A DNA stretch of 64,000 nucleotides from Mycolicibacterium cosmeticum (GCF_000613185.1 NZ_CCBB010000003.1:1736001-1800000); one strand, 5' to 3'; shown: positions 38,929 to 48,993, counted from the stretch's first letter. The notes: generated from the sequence alone by a model not told the origin. Translations and numbers: made by a program.

Positions 38929-39806
38929 TCACGCACGCGCTCGGCCACGGCGGACCATTCGATGGGCGACGCGGACAACGCGCGCCCGGTGGGCCGGATG
39001 TAGGTGTCGCGGTAGTAACTCGGGCCGGCCTGCTCCAGCAGCCGCCACCCGTAGCCGGTCAGCACCTCCTCGACCCGTTCCGGGACGAAACCCGACTTCC
39101 ACACCTGCCGGCGCTGGCGGAAACGCCGGTACAGCGACCGCGAGCCGTACAGGTTGGTACCGTCGATGAAGTCCTGACGCACATAGGTGAAGATCAGCCG
39201 GCTGCCGGGCGCGACGGCACGCAATTGTTGGAAGGTGGCGTGCAGCGCCGCGGGCGTGAGGTACTGGGTGACCCCCTCCCAGATGAACAGGGTGCGGCCG
39301 GTGTCGCGGAACCCGTTGTCCGCCAAGGCGGTCATCACATCGTCGCGCTCGAAGTCGACGCTGACCAGGCGTACCGACGCCGGCACCGCACCGAGGACGC
39401 GTTGTACCGTCGCGGTTTTGCGGTCGATGTTGACCTGCTGGTCCACCTCGTAGACCGGCAGGTCGCTGTACCGCGCGATGCGGTAGGGCCGGGTGTCCAA
39501 GCCGGAACCGAGGATGACGATGGCGTCGAACTCGGTCACCGGATCGGAAACCCGTTCGTCGATATAGCGTTTCCGGCACACGATGCCCGTCCACATGCCC
39601 GGCGCCGACCGGTCGGAGGCGGCCAGCAGCGCGCGGCGCAGCGGCCCGACACTCGTCAGCCGCACGACCGTGCGCAACCCGCCGGGCAGGAACGCCGCGG
39701 CCAGGTCGTCGTCGACCAGGCGGCGCTGCGGCGGTTCGTGATGCTCGATGGCCGACAGCACCATCGGTCCGAAAGCCGTCTGTGCCTCCGGATTCGCTGC
39801 CCCCAT
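38925..39806 (-). CDS. Class I SAM-dependent methyltransferase (leucine carboxyl methyltransferase-like)
   Basis: The 293-residue protein has VILGSGLDTRPYR at the SAM-binding glycine loop, YEVDQQVN and VDFERDDVM, the pattern of the large mycobacterial putative methyltransferase family related to LCMT/PPM1. It corresponds to recalled Rv2751 by position and type. The substrate is unknown. It is followed upstream on the same strand by an SDR and a monooxygenase gene, so a short three-gene transcript is likely. Confidence 0.85.
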   Translation of the reverse strand: MGAANPEAQTAFGPMVLSAIEHHEPPQRRLVDDDLAAAFLPGGLRTVVRLTSVGPLRRALLAASDRSAPGMWTGIVCRKRYIDERVSDPVTEFDAIVILGSGLDTRPYRIARYSDLPVYEVDQQVNIDRKTATVQRVLGAVPASVRLVSVDFERDDVMTALADNGFRDTGRTLFIWEGVTQYLTPAALHATFQQLRAVAPGSRLIFTYVRQDFIDGTNLYGSRSLYRRFRQRRQVWKSGFVPERVEEVLTGYGWRLLEQAGPSYYRDTYIRPTGRALSASPIEWSAVAERVRD

Positions 39807-39821
39807 CGGTCCCCCTCACGC

Positions 39822-40640
39822 CTAGCGTTTGTTCACGTACCCCGCATCCACCGGCAACGCCACCCCGGTGACGTACCGCGCCGCATCGGACACCAACCAG
39901 TACACCGCATTGGCGATGTCTTCGGGTTCCAGTGTCTGCACCGGCAGCGCGTTGGTCATATCGGGGCCACGGAAGTCCTGCTGTGCCATGCCGTCCAGCC
40001 AGGACCGGGTGAACTCGTTGTCGATCATCGGCGTGTTCACCCCGGCGGGGTGCACCGAGTTGACCCGGATGTTGAACTGCGCCAGGAAGTTGGCGTACAC
40101 CCGCATCAGGCCCACGATGCCGTGCTTGGCGGCGGCGTAGCCCACCGACCCGCCGATCGGCGAGCCCAGGCCCACCAGCCCGGCCACCGAACTGGTCAGC
40201 ACCATGGCGCCGCCGTTGCCGAACTTGATCATCGGCTTCATCGCGACGTCGACGGTGTGGTAGACGCCGGTGAGGTTCACGTCGAGCACGTCCTGCCAGG
40301 CGTGCTCGTCGGCCATCGGCGCGATGCCGGCGTTGGCGACCACGATGTCGAGCCGGTCACCGAGGGCCTCGGTACCCGCCCGCAGTGCCGTCTTGAGCGC
40401 GTCCCGGTCCCGGACATCGGCCGCTACGGCGACGATCCGCTGTCCGGTGTCCTCGACCAGCTTCACCGTGGCCGCCAGGTCGTCGGGGGTGGCCAGCGGG
40501 TAGGGCACCGATGCGATCTGGTCGCACAGGTCGACGGCGATGATGTCGGCACCTTCGGCCGCCAGTTTCAGCGCGTGCGCACGGCCCTGGCCGCGCGCCG
40601 CTCCGGTGATGAAGGCGACCTTGCCGGTCAGGGATCCCAC
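39822..40640 (-). CDS. Mycofactocin-type SDR family oxidoreductase
   Basis: The 272-residue short-chain dehydrogenase has [20 protein letters not shown], the catalytic Ser in [10 protein letters not shown] and YAAAKHG. The insert [27 protein letters not shown] after the second strand is the signature of SDRs that hold NAD tightly and pass electrons to mycofactocin. It corresponds to recalled Rv2750. The substrate, probably an alcohol, is unknown. Confidence 0.87.
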   Translation of the reverse strand: MGSLTGKVAFITGAARGQGRAHALKLAAEGADIIAVDLCDQIASVPYPLATPDDLAATVKLVEDTGQRIVAVAADVRDRDALKTALRAGTEALGDRLDIVVANAGIAPMADEHAWQDVLDVNLTGVYHTVDVAMKPMIKFGNGGAMVLTSSVAGLVGLGSPIGGSVGYAAAKHGIVGLMRVYANFLAQFNIRVNSVHPAGVNTPMIDNEFTRSWLDGMAQQDFRGPDMTNALPVQTLEPEDIANAVYWLVSDAARYVTGVALPVDAGYVNKR

Positions 40641-40646
40641 GGACTG

Positions 40647-40958
40647 CTACCGCAGCTTGCCCTTGGCGGGGTCACCGGCGACCACCGGGGACAGCATCTT
40701 GATGTCGGGTGCGCCGTCGAGGTGCTCGCCGATGGTGCCGAACAGGGCCCCGATCGCCGGTGCGGTGCCGTGCGTCTTGAGCGCCTCCTCGTCGGCCCAC
40801 TGCTCGACGAAGACGAAGGTGCCGTCGGCCTCGTGCAGCGAGTACAGCTCGCAGCCCGGCTCGGAATGCACGGCCTCGATGGCGGTCTTGCAGGCGTCCC
40901 GGACCAGGTCGACGGACTCGGGCTTGGCGGTCAGCGTGGCGACGACGACAACGGGCAT
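40647..40958 (-). CDS. Antibiotic biosynthesis monooxygenase (ABM) domain protein
   Basis: This 103-residue ferredoxin-like fold protein has VVVVATLTAKPESVDLVRDACKTA, SEPGCELYSLHEA and FVFVEQWADEEALKTH, the standard ABM pattern. It corresponds to recalled Rv2749. Such small proteins act as cofactor-free oxygenases or as stress-related quinone oxidisers; which applies here is unknown. It ends 6 bp before the SDR gene start. Confidence 0.82.
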   Translation of the reverse strand: MPVVVVATLTAKPESVDLVRDACKTAIEAVHSEPGCELYSLHEADGTFVFVEQWADEEALKTHGTAPAIGALFGTIGEHLDGAPDIKMLSPVVAGDPAKGKLR

Positions 40959-41106
40959 GGGCGGGCGGCTCCTCGGTAAATGTGACCGGACAGGTGTCTA
41001 GCCTACCTACCTTTGGTGGCGCAGGTCACGGCCCACCGATTGCAACCTTTCTGTGACCTGTGTGGCTGATGGTAAGGATGGGGCTCTTGCGACTAGGCTT
41101 GGACCC

Positions 41107-43683
41107 ATGGCCAACAAGACCGCAGCCAGGTCCACGACCCGTTCGACCAGGTCGAAGGCCGGTTCGGCGAGCTCCACCCGCGGTCGTGCCAAGCCGGCGC
41201 GGCCCGCCGCACCGCGCAAAAAGCCGGCCAAGCCCGCCCCGCGCCGGACGTCGTCGCCACTGGCCGGCGCCGGCGCGGCCGTCGGGCGTGGCACCCGCGC
41301 GGGCTGGATGATGCTGGCCAAGGGCGCCGGTTCCACCGCCCGCTCGGTGGGGCGCGCCCGCGAACTGGAGCCGGGACACCGCCGCGACGGCATCGCCCTG
41401 GCATTGCTCGGTGCCGCCGTGATCGTGGCGGCCAGCTCCTGGTTCGACGCGGCCCGGCCGGTCGGTGGCTGGGTGGACTTCGCCGTCCGCGCGGTGATCG
41501 GTGCAGCGGTGGTGTTGGTGCCGCTGATCCTCGGTGTCGTCGCCGTGGTGCTGATGCGCACCGAGCCCGACCTGGACGCCCGCCCCCGGCTGATCCTCGG
41601 CTCGGCGATGATCGCGCTGCCCGTGCTGGGCCTCTGGCACATCTGGTCGGGCGCCCCGCAGGACCCCGCCGCACGCAGGCAGGCCGCCGGCTTCGTCGGC
41701 TTCGCCATCGGCGGACCGCTGTCCGACGGTCTCACCGTGTGGATCGCCACCCCGCTGCTGGTGATTGGCGTGCTGTTCGGCCTGCTGCTGGTGACCGGCA
41801 CGACCATCCGCGAACTGCCTGACACCTTGCGGGACATGTTCCGCACCAGGGCCTTCGACGATGATTACGACGACGACGAGTACTACGACGACGACGATGC
41901 GGCGCCGGCCGACGACCTCGCCGACGACTTCTCGGATGGCTACTACGACGACCCCGCCACCTACGGCGAAGGCGACGTGCAGACCTGGCCCACCGCCGAG
42001 CTGCCCCGCCCCGCCGGCACGCCGATGGACAACTACCCGCTCCCGGAACCCATTGAGGCCGAAACGCTGCCCGAGCCGCGCGCCATCGAAGCGCCGAAAC
42101 CGGCCCGCAAGAAGCCCGAAGCGCCGAAGAAGAAGCCGGACGACACCCTGGTGCTCGACCGCGTCGTCGAGGGCCCCTACGTCCTGCCGTCGATGGACCT
42201 GCTGGTGGCCGGCGAGCCGCCCAAGAAACTCACCGTGGCCAACCAGCACATGACCGACGCGATCACCTCGGTGCTGCAGCAGTTCAAGGTCGACGCCGCC
42301 GTCACCGGCTGCACCCGCGGCCCGACCGTCACCCGCTACGAGGTCGAACTCGGCCCGGGTGTGAAGGTCGAGAAGATCACCGCGCTGCACCGCAATATCG
42401 CCTACGCGGTGGCCACCGAGAGCGTCCGCATGCTGGCCCCCATCCCGGGCAAGTCGGCCGTGGGCATCGAGGTGCCCAACACCGATCGCGAGATGGTGCG
42501 CCTGGCCGACGTCCTGACCGCGCCCAGCACCCGTCGGGACCACCACCCGCTGGTGATCGGCCTGGGCAAGGACATCGAGGGCGATTTCATCTCGTGCAAC
42601 CTGGCCAAGATGCCGCACCTGCTGGTGGCCGGTTCGACCGGTTCCGGTAAGTCCAGCTTCGTCAACTCCATGCTGGTGTCGCTGCTCGCGCGCGCCACGC
42701 CGGAGGAGGTCAGGATGATCCTGATCGACCCGAAGATGGTGGAACTGACCCCGTACGAGGGCATCCCGCACCTGATCACCCCGATCATCACCGAGCCGAA
42801 GAAGGCCGCGGCCGCGCTGGCCTGGCTCGTCGAGGAGATGGAACAGCGCTACCAGGACATGCAGGCCTCGCGCGTGCGGCACATCGACGTCTTCAACGAG
42901 AAGGTGCGGTCCGGCGAGATCAGCGCGCCGCTGGGCAGCGAACGGGTCTACAAGCCCTACCCCTACATCCTGGCGATCGTGGACGAGCTCGCCGACCTGA
43001 TGATGACCGCGCCGCGCGATGTCGAAGAGGCCATCGTGCGGATCACCCAGAAGGCCCGCGCCGCCGGGATCCACCTGGTGCTGGCCACCCAACGGCCGTC
43101 CGTCGACGTCGTCACCGGTCTGATCAAGACCAACGTGCCGTCGCGGCTGGCGTTCGCCACCTCGTCGCTGACCGACTCGCGCGTGATCCTGGACCAGCCG
43201 GGTGCCGAGAAGCTGATCGGCATGGGTGACGGCCTGTTCCTGCCGATGGGCGCGAACAAGCCCACCCGCATGCAGGGGGCGTTCATCACCGACGAGGAGA
43301 TCCACGCCGTCGTCGAGGCCACCAAGTCCCAGGCCGAGCCCGAGTTCGTCGAGGGCGTCACCAAGGTCAAGCCCAGCGGCGGTGACCGTGGCGATGTCGA
43401 CCCCGACATCGGCGACGACATGGACGTCTTCCTGCAGGCCGTCGAGCTGGTGGTGTCATCGCAATTCGGCTCCACCTCGATGCTGCAGCGCAAGCTGCGG
43501 GTGGGTTTCGCCAAGGCCGGGCGGTTGATGGACCTGATGGAGACCCGCAACATCGTCGGGCCGTCCGAGGGATCCAAGGCGCGCGAGGTGCTGGTCAAGC
43601 CCGACGAGCTGGCCGGCACGCTGGCGCTGATCCGCGGGGGCGCCGACGCCAACGGGGCCGACGCCGACGACGACGAGTTCTAG
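41107..43683 (+). CDS. ftsK: DNA translocase FtsK
   Basis: The 858-residue divisome ATPase has a Lys/Arg/Ala-rich cytoplasmic N-terminus (1-60), four membrane spans between about residues 96 and 240, an Asp/Tyr-rich linker (about 254-285), a motor domain with Walker [12 protein letters not shown] near 508-518, and a C-terminal winged gamma domain ([26 protein letters not shown]) that reads polar chromosome motifs. ATG 41107 matches homologues. The upstream 148-bp gap from the ABM gene holds no recognised site beyond a weak TAGGCT -10 at 41094. Confidence 0.96.
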   Translation: MANKTAARSTTRSTRSKAGSASSTRGRAKPARPAAPRKKPAKPAPRRTSSPLAGAGAAVGRGTRAGWMMLAKGAGSTARSVGRARELEPGHRRDGIALALLGAAVIVAASSWFDAARPVGGWVDFAVRAVIGAAVVLVPLILGVVAVVLMRTEPDLDARPRLILGSAMIALPVLGLWHIWSGAPQDPAARRQAAGFVGFAIGGPLSDGLTVWIATPLLVIGVLFGLLLVTGTTIRELPDTLRDMFRTRAFDDDYDDDEYYDDDDAAPADDLADDFSDGYYDDPATYGEGDVQTWPTAELPRPAGTPMDNYPLPEPIEAETLPEPRAIEAPKPARKKPEAPKKKPDDTLVLDRVVEGPYVLPSMDLLVAGEPPKKLTVANQHMTDAITSVLQQFKVDAAVTGCTRGPTVTRYEVELGPGVKVEKITALHRNIAYAVATESVRMLAPIPGKSAVGIEVPNTDREMVRLADVLTAPSTRRDHHPLVIGLGKDIEGDFISCNLAKMPHLLVAGSTGSGKSSFVNSMLVSLLARATPEEVRMILIDPKMVELTPYEGIPHLITPIITEPKKAAAALAWLVEEMEQRYQDMQASRVRHIDVFNEKVRSGEISAPLGSERVYKPYPYILAIVDELADLMMTAPRDVEEAIVRITQKARAAGIHLVLATQRPSVDVVTGLIKTNVPSRLAFATSSLTDSRVILDQPGAEKLIGMGDGLFLPMGANKPTRMQGAFITDEEIHAVVEATKSQAEPEFVEGVTKVKPSGGDRGDVDPDIGDDMDVFLQAVELVVSSQFGSTSMLQRKLRVGFAKAGRLMDLMETRNIVGPSEGSKAREVLVKPDELAGTLALIRGGADANGADADDDEF

Positions 43684-43689
43684 CGCGTT

Positions 43690-44211
43690 CTAGAGGGTGA
43701 GCAGCATCCGGGTGTTGCCCAGGATGTTGGGCTTCACGTAGGACAGGTCGAGGAATTCCGCCACGCCGGTGTCGTACGAGCGGCACATCTCCTCGTACAC
43801 CTCGGCGGTCACCGGGGTGCCCTCGATCTCGGTGAACCCGTGCCGGCCGAAGAACTCGGTCTCGAAGGTCAGCACGAAGATGCGCTGCAGGTGGAGTTCA
43901 CGCGCCACGTCCAGCAGTTGGGCCACCACCCGGTGTCCGACGCCCTTGCCGCGCACCTTGGGATGCACGGCCACCGTGCGCACCTCGCCCAGGTCGGCCC
44001 ACAGCACGTGCAGGGCGCCGCAGCCCACGATCTCGCCGTCGAGCTCGCCCACCCAGAACTCCTGGACCGCCTCGTACAGGTTGACCAGGTTCTTCTCCAG
44101 CAGGATCTTGCCCGCGTAGATGTCGACGAGCGCCTTGATGGCGGGCACGTCCGAGGTGCGAGCCCTGCGCACAATCAGGGGATCGACCGGCTGAGCAGGC
44201 GCCTCATTCAC
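43690..44211 (-). CDS. argA: N-acetylglutamate synthase ArgA (GNAT type)
   Basis: The 173-residue GNAT acetyltransferase makes N-acetylglutamate for arginine synthesis. The acetyl-CoA loop is VAVHPKVRGKGVGHRVV; VRRARTSDVPAIKALVDIYAGKILLEKNLV and FFGRHGFTEIEGTPVT match the short actinobacterial enzyme Rv2747. GTG 44211 is chosen from the homologue start. It is convergent with ftsK (6 bp apart) and divergent from pgsA3. Confidence 0.92.
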   Translation of the reverse strand: MNEAPAQPVDPLIVRRARTSDVPAIKALVDIYAGKILLEKNLVNLYEAVQEFWVGELDGEIVGCGALHVLWADLGEVRTVAVHPKVRGKGVGHRVVAQLLDVARELHLQRIFVLTFETEFFGRHGFTEIEGTPVTAEVYEEMCRSYDTGVAEFLDLSYVKPNILGNTRMLLTL

Positions 44212-44248
44212 AGCAGCGAGAGTATCGGCATCCGCAACCGATATCCTG

Positions 44249-44842
44249 ATGCCCGTGCCGGGCCAACCAGATACAGATCCCACGGTGCCCCGCGCGTCCG
44301 TCGCCAACGTCGCCAACCTGCTCACCGGCATACGCCTGGTGCTGGTCCCGGTGTTCGTCTACGCGCTGTTCATCGGTGACGGACATGAAACAGTGTGGCG
44401 CACAGTCGCATTCGTGATCTTCGCGGTGGCGGTCATCACCGACCACTTCGACGGCGCGCTGGCCCGCAGCTACGGCATGGTCACCGAATTCGGCAAGCTG
44501 GCCGATCCGATCGCCGACAAACTGCTCATCGGCGCGGCCCTGATCGGGCTGTCGGCGCTCGGCGACCTGCCCTGGTGGATCACCGTTGTCATCCTGGTCC
44601 GGGAGATCGGCGTCACGGTGCTGCGGCTGGCGGTGCTGCGTCACGGGGTCATCCCGGCCAGCCGCGGCGGCAAGCTCAAGACCTTGGTGCAGGCGATCGC
44701 CATCGGCCTGCTGATCCTGCCGCTGTCGGGGGTGTGGCTGACCACCGCGATGGCCATCATGTGGCTGGCCGTGGTGCTCACCGTGGTGACCGGCGTCGAC
44801 TACGTGGTGTCGGCGGTCAAGGATTCCCGGATGCGTTCCTGA
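44249..44842 (+). CDS. pgsA3: CDP-alcohol phosphatidyltransferase PgsA3
   Basis: This 197-residue integral membrane enzyme of the phosphatidylglycerol-phosphate synthase family has the complete CDP-alcohol motif: D65-x2-D68-G-x2-A-R73-x8-G82-x3-D86-x3-D90. Around it are five or six hydrophobic spans. It is the Rv2746c homologue upstream of clgR. ATG 44249 is taken; GTG 44255 is possible. Confidence 0.92.
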   Translation: MPVPGQPDTDPTVPRASVANVANLLTGIRLVLVPVFVYALFIGDGHETVWRTVAFVIFAVAVITDHFDGALARSYGMVTEFGKLADPIADKLLIGAALIGLSALGDLPWWITVVILVREIGVTVLRLAVLRHGVIPASRGGKLKTLVQAIAIGLLILPLSGVWLTTAMAIMWLAVVLTVVTGVDYVVSAVKDSRMRS

Positions 44843-44846
44843 TCTC

Positions 44847-44873
44847 GGGAACCGACGGCGCACCGGTCGCGTT
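44847..44873 (+). promoter_or_regulatory. Sigma-E-type promoter of clgR
   Basis: GGGAAC (44847-44852), 17 bp, then CGTT (44870-44873) matches the ECF sigma-E consensus. It begins 5 bp after the pgsA3 stop. The clgR ATG is only 9 bp past the -10, so the message is leaderless or nearly so. In M. tuberculosis the clgR-pspA operon is known to be sigma-E dependent. Confidence 0.65.
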
Positions 44874-44882
44874 GACCCAGGT

Positions 44883-45218
44883 ATGACCAACACATTGCTG
44901 CGCGAGGTTATCGGCGACGTGCTGCGGCACGCGCGGACCACCCAGGGCCGGACGCTGCGTGACGTGTCCGACTCCGCCCGGGTCAGCCTGGGCTACCTGT
45001 CCGAGGTGGAGCGCGGCCGCAAGGAGCCGTCCAGCGAGCTGCTCGCCTCGATCTGCGACGCCCTGGACGTCCCGCTGTCGCGGGTGCTGACCGACGCCGG
45101 CGAGCAGATGGCCCGTCAGGAGGCCGGCGCGGCCAACGCCATGGGCCGGATCGACGTGACCACCAAGGTCGTCATTCCACAGGTTGCGGCCCAGGTTCCG
45201 TCGATGGCGGTGGCCTGA
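44883..45218 (+). CDS. clgR: Stress regulator ClgR
   Basis: The 111-residue XRE/Cro-type activator has a helix-turn-helix at about residues 23-65 ([39 protein letters not shown]). The C-terminus ends in small hydrophobic residues (SMAVA), a plausible Clp degradation signal. ClgR activates clp protease genes and the pspA operon in mycobacteria. It is the first gene of clgR-pspA-pspM. Confidence 0.93.
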   Translation: MTNTLLREVIGDVLRHARTTQGRTLRDVSDSARVSLGYLSEVERGRKEPSSELLASICDALDVPLSRVLTDAGEQMARQEAGAANAMGRIDVTTKVVIPQVAAQVPSMAVA

Positions 45219-45291
45219 CGTGCGTGTGAACCGTTAGGTTGGCACCAAGCAAAACCGCAGACTCGACAGACACGAAGGCGGAAACGTTCCC

Positions 45292-46104
45292 ATGGCCAAT
45301 CCGTTCGTCAAGGCGTGGAAGTACCTCATGGCGCTGTTCAACTCGAAGGTCGACGAGTACGCCGACCCGAAGGTGCAGATTCAGCAGGCCATCGAGGAAG
45401 CGCAGCGTCAGCACCAGGCGCTCACCCAGCAGGCCGCCCAGGTCATCGGTAACCAGCGGCAGCTGGAGATGCGGCTGAACCGCCAGCTCGCCGATATCGA
45501 GAAGCTGCAGGCCAACGTGCGGCAGGCGCTGACGCTGGCCGACCAGGCCACCGCCGCCGGTGACGCCGCCAAGGCCACCGAGTACACCAATGCCGCCGAG
45601 GCGTTCGCCGCGCAACTGGTGACCGCCGAGCAGAGCGTCGAGGACCTCAAAGCGCTGCACGATCAGTCGTTGCAGGCCGCCGGCCAGGCCAAGAAGGCCG
45701 TCGAACAGAACGCCATGGTGCTGCAGCAGAAGATCGCCGAGCGCACCAAGCTGCTCTCGCAGCTGGAGCAGGCCAAGATGCAGGAGCAGGTCAGCGCCTC
45801 CCTGCGGTCGATGAGCGAGATCGCCGCACCCGGCACCACCCCGAACCTGGACGAGGTGCGGGAGAAGATCGAACGCCGCTACGCCAACGCCATGGGCGCC
45901 ACCGAGCTGGCCCAGAATTCCGTGCAGGGCCGCATGCTGGAGGTGCAGCAGGCCAGCGTGCAGATGGCCGGCCATTCCCGGCTGGAGCAGATCCGGGCCT
46001 CGATGCGCGGTGATCAGCTGCCCGCCGGCGGCACCGCCGCCGCGCCGGCCACCCCGGCCGCCAACCCGCCGGCCGCGGCTCCCGAAGACCGGCTGTCCCA
46101 GTAG
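45292..46104 (+). CDS. pspA: Phage-shock protein PspA (35-kDa antigen homologue)
   Basis: The 270-residue PspA/IM30 protein is almost wholly coiled coil after an amphipathic N-terminal helix ([36 protein letters not shown]). A Pro/Ala-rich tail of about 35 residues follows. It is expected to bind damaged inner membrane. It begins 73 bp after clgR; the gap holds no clear promoter. The order clgR-pspA-pspM is that of Rv2745c-Rv2743c. Confidence 0.95.
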   Translation: MANPFVKAWKYLMALFNSKVDEYADPKVQIQQAIEEAQRQHQALTQQAAQVIGNQRQLEMRLNRQLADIEKLQANVRQALTLADQATAAGDAAKATEYTNAAEAFAAQLVTAEQSVEDLKALHDQSLQAAGQAKKAVEQNAMVLQQKIAERTKLLSQLEQAKMQEQVSASLRSMSEIAAPGTTPNLDEVREKIERRYANAMGATELAQNSVQGRMLEVQQASVQMAGHSRLEQIRASMRGDQLPAGGTAAAPATPAANPPAAAPEDRLSQ

Positions 46105-46112
46105 TTTTCGCC

Positions 46113-46913
46113 ATGGTGGGGAACTCTGCACACGGCCGACGGGAAGTGCTCTCCGGGCTGATCCAGCGCGGTGTGGACACCGCGGCGGAGTTCTCCGACG
46201 TCCTCTCGCAGAGGCTGGCGACACTCGCCGACCCGCGGGCCAAACTGCTGCGCAAGCGGCGCTGGGCGCGCCGACTCTGCTGGTTCTTCGCGGGCGCCAC
46301 CGCGTTCTGGGTGGCGGTCACCGGCCTGCTCGCGTCGTGGAGCACCCCCGTGTGGGCGCTCATCGTCACCGGCGCGATCGCGGCGGCCGCCGCGTTCCCG
46401 GCGACCCTGTTGTTCCTGCGTTACCGGTGGCTGCGCCGTGAGCCGTTGCCCGAGACCGGCGCGCCCCGGCGGTTACCACCCCGCGGGTCGGCAGCGCGGG
46501 CGCCGATGGCGGCGTTGGCATCCGCCGAACGCGGTCTGTTGTCGCTGCTGGGGGTGTTGCAGCGGTCCGGATTGTTGCCCGCCGACGAGTTGCGCGAGAT
46601 TTCCGCGGTGGCGGCGCAGACGGCGTCGGCGATGGCCGCGACGGCCGGCGAGGTGACGGCCATGGAACGGGCCGCCGCGGCGTCCCCGCAGTCCCGGGCG
46701 CACCTGACCCCGACCATCCGCGCGTTCGCCGTCCAGTTGGACTCGGGTGCCCGCCAGTACAACGAAATGGTTACCGCGGCAGCGCAATTGGTGTCATCGG
46801 TGGATTCGCAGATGACGGCGCAGCGGCACCGCAACGAACTGACCGGGGCCACCGACCGGTTGCAGGGCTGGGCGCAGGCCTACGGCGAACTGGGCCGGCT
46901 GCGCGGCGCCTGA
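46113..46913 (+). CDS. pspM: PspM membrane partner of PspA
   Basis: The 266-residue protein has two close membrane spans (about residues 52-75 and 79-102) between a charged N-terminus (GRREVLSGLIQRGVDTAAEFSDVLSQRLATLADPRAKLLRKRR) and a long helical C-terminal domain. By position after pspA it is the Rv2743c (PspM) homologue, which recruits PspA in M. tuberculosis. The next member of that operon, pspN, is not found here; an opposite-strand DUF5313 gene follows instead. Confidence 0.85.
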   Translation: MVGNSAHGRREVLSGLIQRGVDTAAEFSDVLSQRLATLADPRAKLLRKRRWARRLCWFFAGATAFWVAVTGLLASWSTPVWALIVTGAIAAAAAFPATLLFLRYRWLRREPLPETGAPRRLPPRGSAARAPMAALASAERGLLSLLGVLQRSGLLPADELREISAVAAQTASAMAATAGEVTAMERAAAASPQSRAHLTPTIRAFAVQLDSGARQYNEMVTAAAQLVSSVDSQMTAQRHRNELTGATDRLQGWAQAYGELGRLRGA

Positions 46914-46914
46914 A

Positions 46915-47328
46915 CTACAGGTCGTGGGTGCCAGTCTCGACACCATCGGGGCGCGGCCCGAAACGTTCGATGTACGAGCGGTGCTTGTCGGCGTCCTTCT
47001 CCCGCTGGATCTTGTCGATCAGGTGGGGGTCCAGGCCGTGCACCCGCAGCATGTGCTTGCGCCAGATCTTGTTCAGCGCGTGCGAGAAGTAGATGAACGG
47101 GATCAGGATCGGGATCGTCATGCTGGCCCGCGTGACGAAGTCGATGGGGACGAACCAGAACGGGATGAGGATCAACACGGCCGGGATGAGCACCCGCAGC
47201 ATGACCCGTCGGGTGGCGCCCGGGCCGGTGAGGTCGTTGCGGACCCAGTCCAGCATCGAATCCGGCAGTCGCCGGTTGCAGCAGTAGCCGATCAGCTGGA
47301 ACAGGTTGGGTTTGGTGCGTTCGGTCAT
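46915..47328 (-). CDS. DUF5313 family membrane protein
   Basis: The 137-residue protein starts with MTERTKPNLFQLIGYCCNRRLPDSMLDWVRNDLTG and contains two spans (VLIPAVLILIPFWFVP and MTIPILIPFIYFSHAL). The C-terminus (LIDKIQREKDADKHRSYIERFGPRPDG) is charged. This resembles the actinobacterial DUF5313 family of unknown function. Its ATG overlaps the ephG stop by 4 bp, so the two are coupled. Confidence 0.7.
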   Translation of the reverse strand: MTERTKPNLFQLIGYCCNRRLPDSMLDWVRNDLTGPGATRRVMLRVLIPAVLILIPFWFVPIDFVTRASMTIPILIPFIYFSHALNKIWRKHMLRVHGLDPHLIDKIQREKDADKHRSYIERFGPRPDGVETGTHDL

Positions 47329-47768
47329 GTCAGTCGGGGACGCAGCGCGGGGATCACGGCGCCGACCAGGCCGCGCACGACGGCCTTGGCGAAGTCGAAC
47401 TGGTCGAAGTAGTCCCGCCACAGCGTGATGCGCCCGTCGTGCACCTCGAAGACGCCGCACACCCAGAACTGCAGCCGCACCGGCCCGAAGATCAGCACAT
47501 CGGTGCGCTCGTTGAGCACCGACGCACCGTCGGCCGCCGAGCGGTGGATCAACACGTCGAAACCCAGGCTGGGCCGGTCCATGGCGCGGAACAGTTTGAT
47601 GGTGCGGCGGCGGCCGTACACGGTGGGGAAGCCGACATTCTGGTAGACGAGGTTCTCGTCGAGGAGTTCGGCGGCGGCATCCAGGTCGGGTGCGCGCAGG
47701 GAGTTCAGGAACGCCGTGACGGTGGCGATATTGTCGGCCCCGACCGGGACCACCTGCTGCTCGGTCAT
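47325..47768 (-). CDS. ephG: Limonene-1,2-epoxide hydrolase-type enzyme EphG
   Basis: This 147-residue protein of the limonene epoxide hydrolase fold retains all five active-site residues: Tyr42 and Asn44 in VYQNV, Arg88 and Asp90 in NERTDVL, and Asp119 in LWRDYFD. It corresponds to Rv2740 (EphG), active on bulky lipid or sterol epoxides in vitro. It overlaps the DUF5313 gene and is divergent from the glycosyltransferase gene 42 bp away. Confidence 0.9.
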   Translation of the reverse strand: MTEQQVVPVGADNIATVTAFLNSLRAPDLDAAAELLDENLVYQNVGFPTVYGRRRTIKLFRAMDRPSLGFDVLIHRSAADGASVLNERTDVLIFGPVRLQFWVCGVFEVHDGRITLWRDYFDQFDFAKAVVRGLVGAVIPALRPRLT

Positions 47769-47810
47769 GTCCCTCAGGGTAGAGGGTGTGGGGTGTGGCA
47801 GGGTGGGCGC

Positions 47811-48983
47811 GTGCGTGTCGCGGTGGTGGCCGGGCCGGATCCCGGGCATGCGTTCCCGGCGATCGCGCTGTGCCTGCGATTCCTGGCCGCCGGCGACGTC
47901 CCGACCCTGCTGACGGGTGAGCGGTGGCTGCCCACCGCGCGCGCCGCCGGGGTGGACGCGGTGCCGCTGGCCGGTCTGGATGTTCGCGAGGGCGACGACG
48001 ACGGTGACGCCGGGGCCAAGATCCACCGGCGTGCGGCCCGCATGGCGCTCGACAATGTGCCCGTAATCCGTTCGCTGGCACCCGATTTGGTGGTCTCCGA
48101 TGTCATCACCGTGTGTGGTGGGCTGGCCGCCGAACTGCTCGGACTGCCGTGGGTGGAGCTGGATCCGCATCCGTTGTACCGGCCGTCGAAGGGGCTGCCG
48201 CCGCTGGGCAGCGGGCTGGCACCCGGTACCGGATTGCGCGGCCGGGTCCGCGACACGGTGCTGCGGGCGCTGACCGCCCGATCGGTGCGCGACGGTGACC
48301 GGCAGCGGGCGCAGGCGCGGCTCGGGATCGGGCTGCCCGGGCCGGACCCGGGTCCGCTGCGCATGCTCATCGCCACGCTGCCCGCCCTGGAGGTACCCCG
48401 GCCGGATTGGCCCGCCGCGGCGGTGGTGGTGGGACCGCTGCATTTCGAGCCGACCGCCGACGTGCTGGAACCGCCGCCAGGGGCGGGGCCGCTGGTGGCG
48501 GTGGCGCCGTCGACGGCCACCACCGGGGCCGGTGGGCTGGCCGAACTGGCGCTCTCGGCACTGACCCCGGGGCGCAGTGTGCCCGCCGGCACCCGGGTGG
48601 TGATCTCCCGGCTGGGCGGCGCCGAACTGGACGTCCCGCCGTGGGCGGTGGTCGGCCTGGGCCGCCAGGACGACCTGCTGGCCAAGGCCGATGTGCTGGT
48701 GTGCGGTGGTGGGCACGGCATCGTGTCCAAGGCGCTGCTGCACGGCGTGCCGCTGGTGACGGTGCCCGGTGGCGGTGACCAGTGGGAGATCGCCAATCGT
48801 GTTGCGCGCCAAGGCAGCGGGCCGTTTGTCCGGCCGCTGACGGCGGAGTCGCTGGCGGCGGCGGTGTCCGAGGTGCTGTCCGGACCGTCCCACCGCGCGG
48901 CGGCCCGGCGGGCGGCGGCCGGCCTCGCGGAGGTGGCCGATCCGGTACGGGTGTGCCATGACGCGCTGTCGGCGGCTGGGTAG
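47811..48983 (+). CDS. UGT/MGT-type glycosyltransferase
   Basis: The 390-residue GT-B fold glycosyltransferase corresponds to recalled Rv2739c. The N-terminal domain begins VRVAVVAGPDPGHAFPAIALCLRFLAAGD. The C-terminal donor site has VVGLGRQDDLLAKADVLVCGGGHGIVSKALLHGVPLVTVPGGGDQWEIANRV, the usual signature of this family. GTG 47811 fits. Donor sugar and acceptor are unknown. Confidence 0.87.
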   Translation: MRVAVVAGPDPGHAFPAIALCLRFLAAGDVPTLLTGERWLPTARAAGVDAVPLAGLDVREGDDDGDAGAKIHRRAARMALDNVPVIRSLAPDLVVSDVITVCGGLAAELLGLPWVELDPHPLYRPSKGLPPLGSGLAPGTGLRGRVRDTVLRALTARSVRDGDRQRAQARLGIGLPGPDPGPLRMLIATLPALEVPRPDWPAAAVVVGPLHFEPTADVLEPPPGAGPLVAVAPSTATTGAGGLAELALSALTPGRSVPAGTRVVISRLGGAELDVPPWAVVGLGRQDDLLAKADVLVCGGGHGIVSKALLHGVPLVTVPGGGDQWEIANRVARQGSGPFVRPLTAESLAAAVSEVLSGPSHRAAARRAAAGLAEVADPVRVCHDALSAAG

Positions 48984-48993
48984 GTTGGGTGGC

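Noticed and set aside
41860..41960. Acidic Asp/Tyr-rich stretch in FtsK as a possible insertion
   Set aside because: Low-complexity acidic linkers between membrane and motor domains are normal in FtsK proteins and the frame is continuous.
41026..43305. 759-codon open frame on the minus strand opposite ftsK
   Set aside because: It is antisense to a clear FtsK with motor and gamma domains; its translation is low-complexity His/Asp/Arg/Gly typical of the shadow of GC-rich coding DNA.
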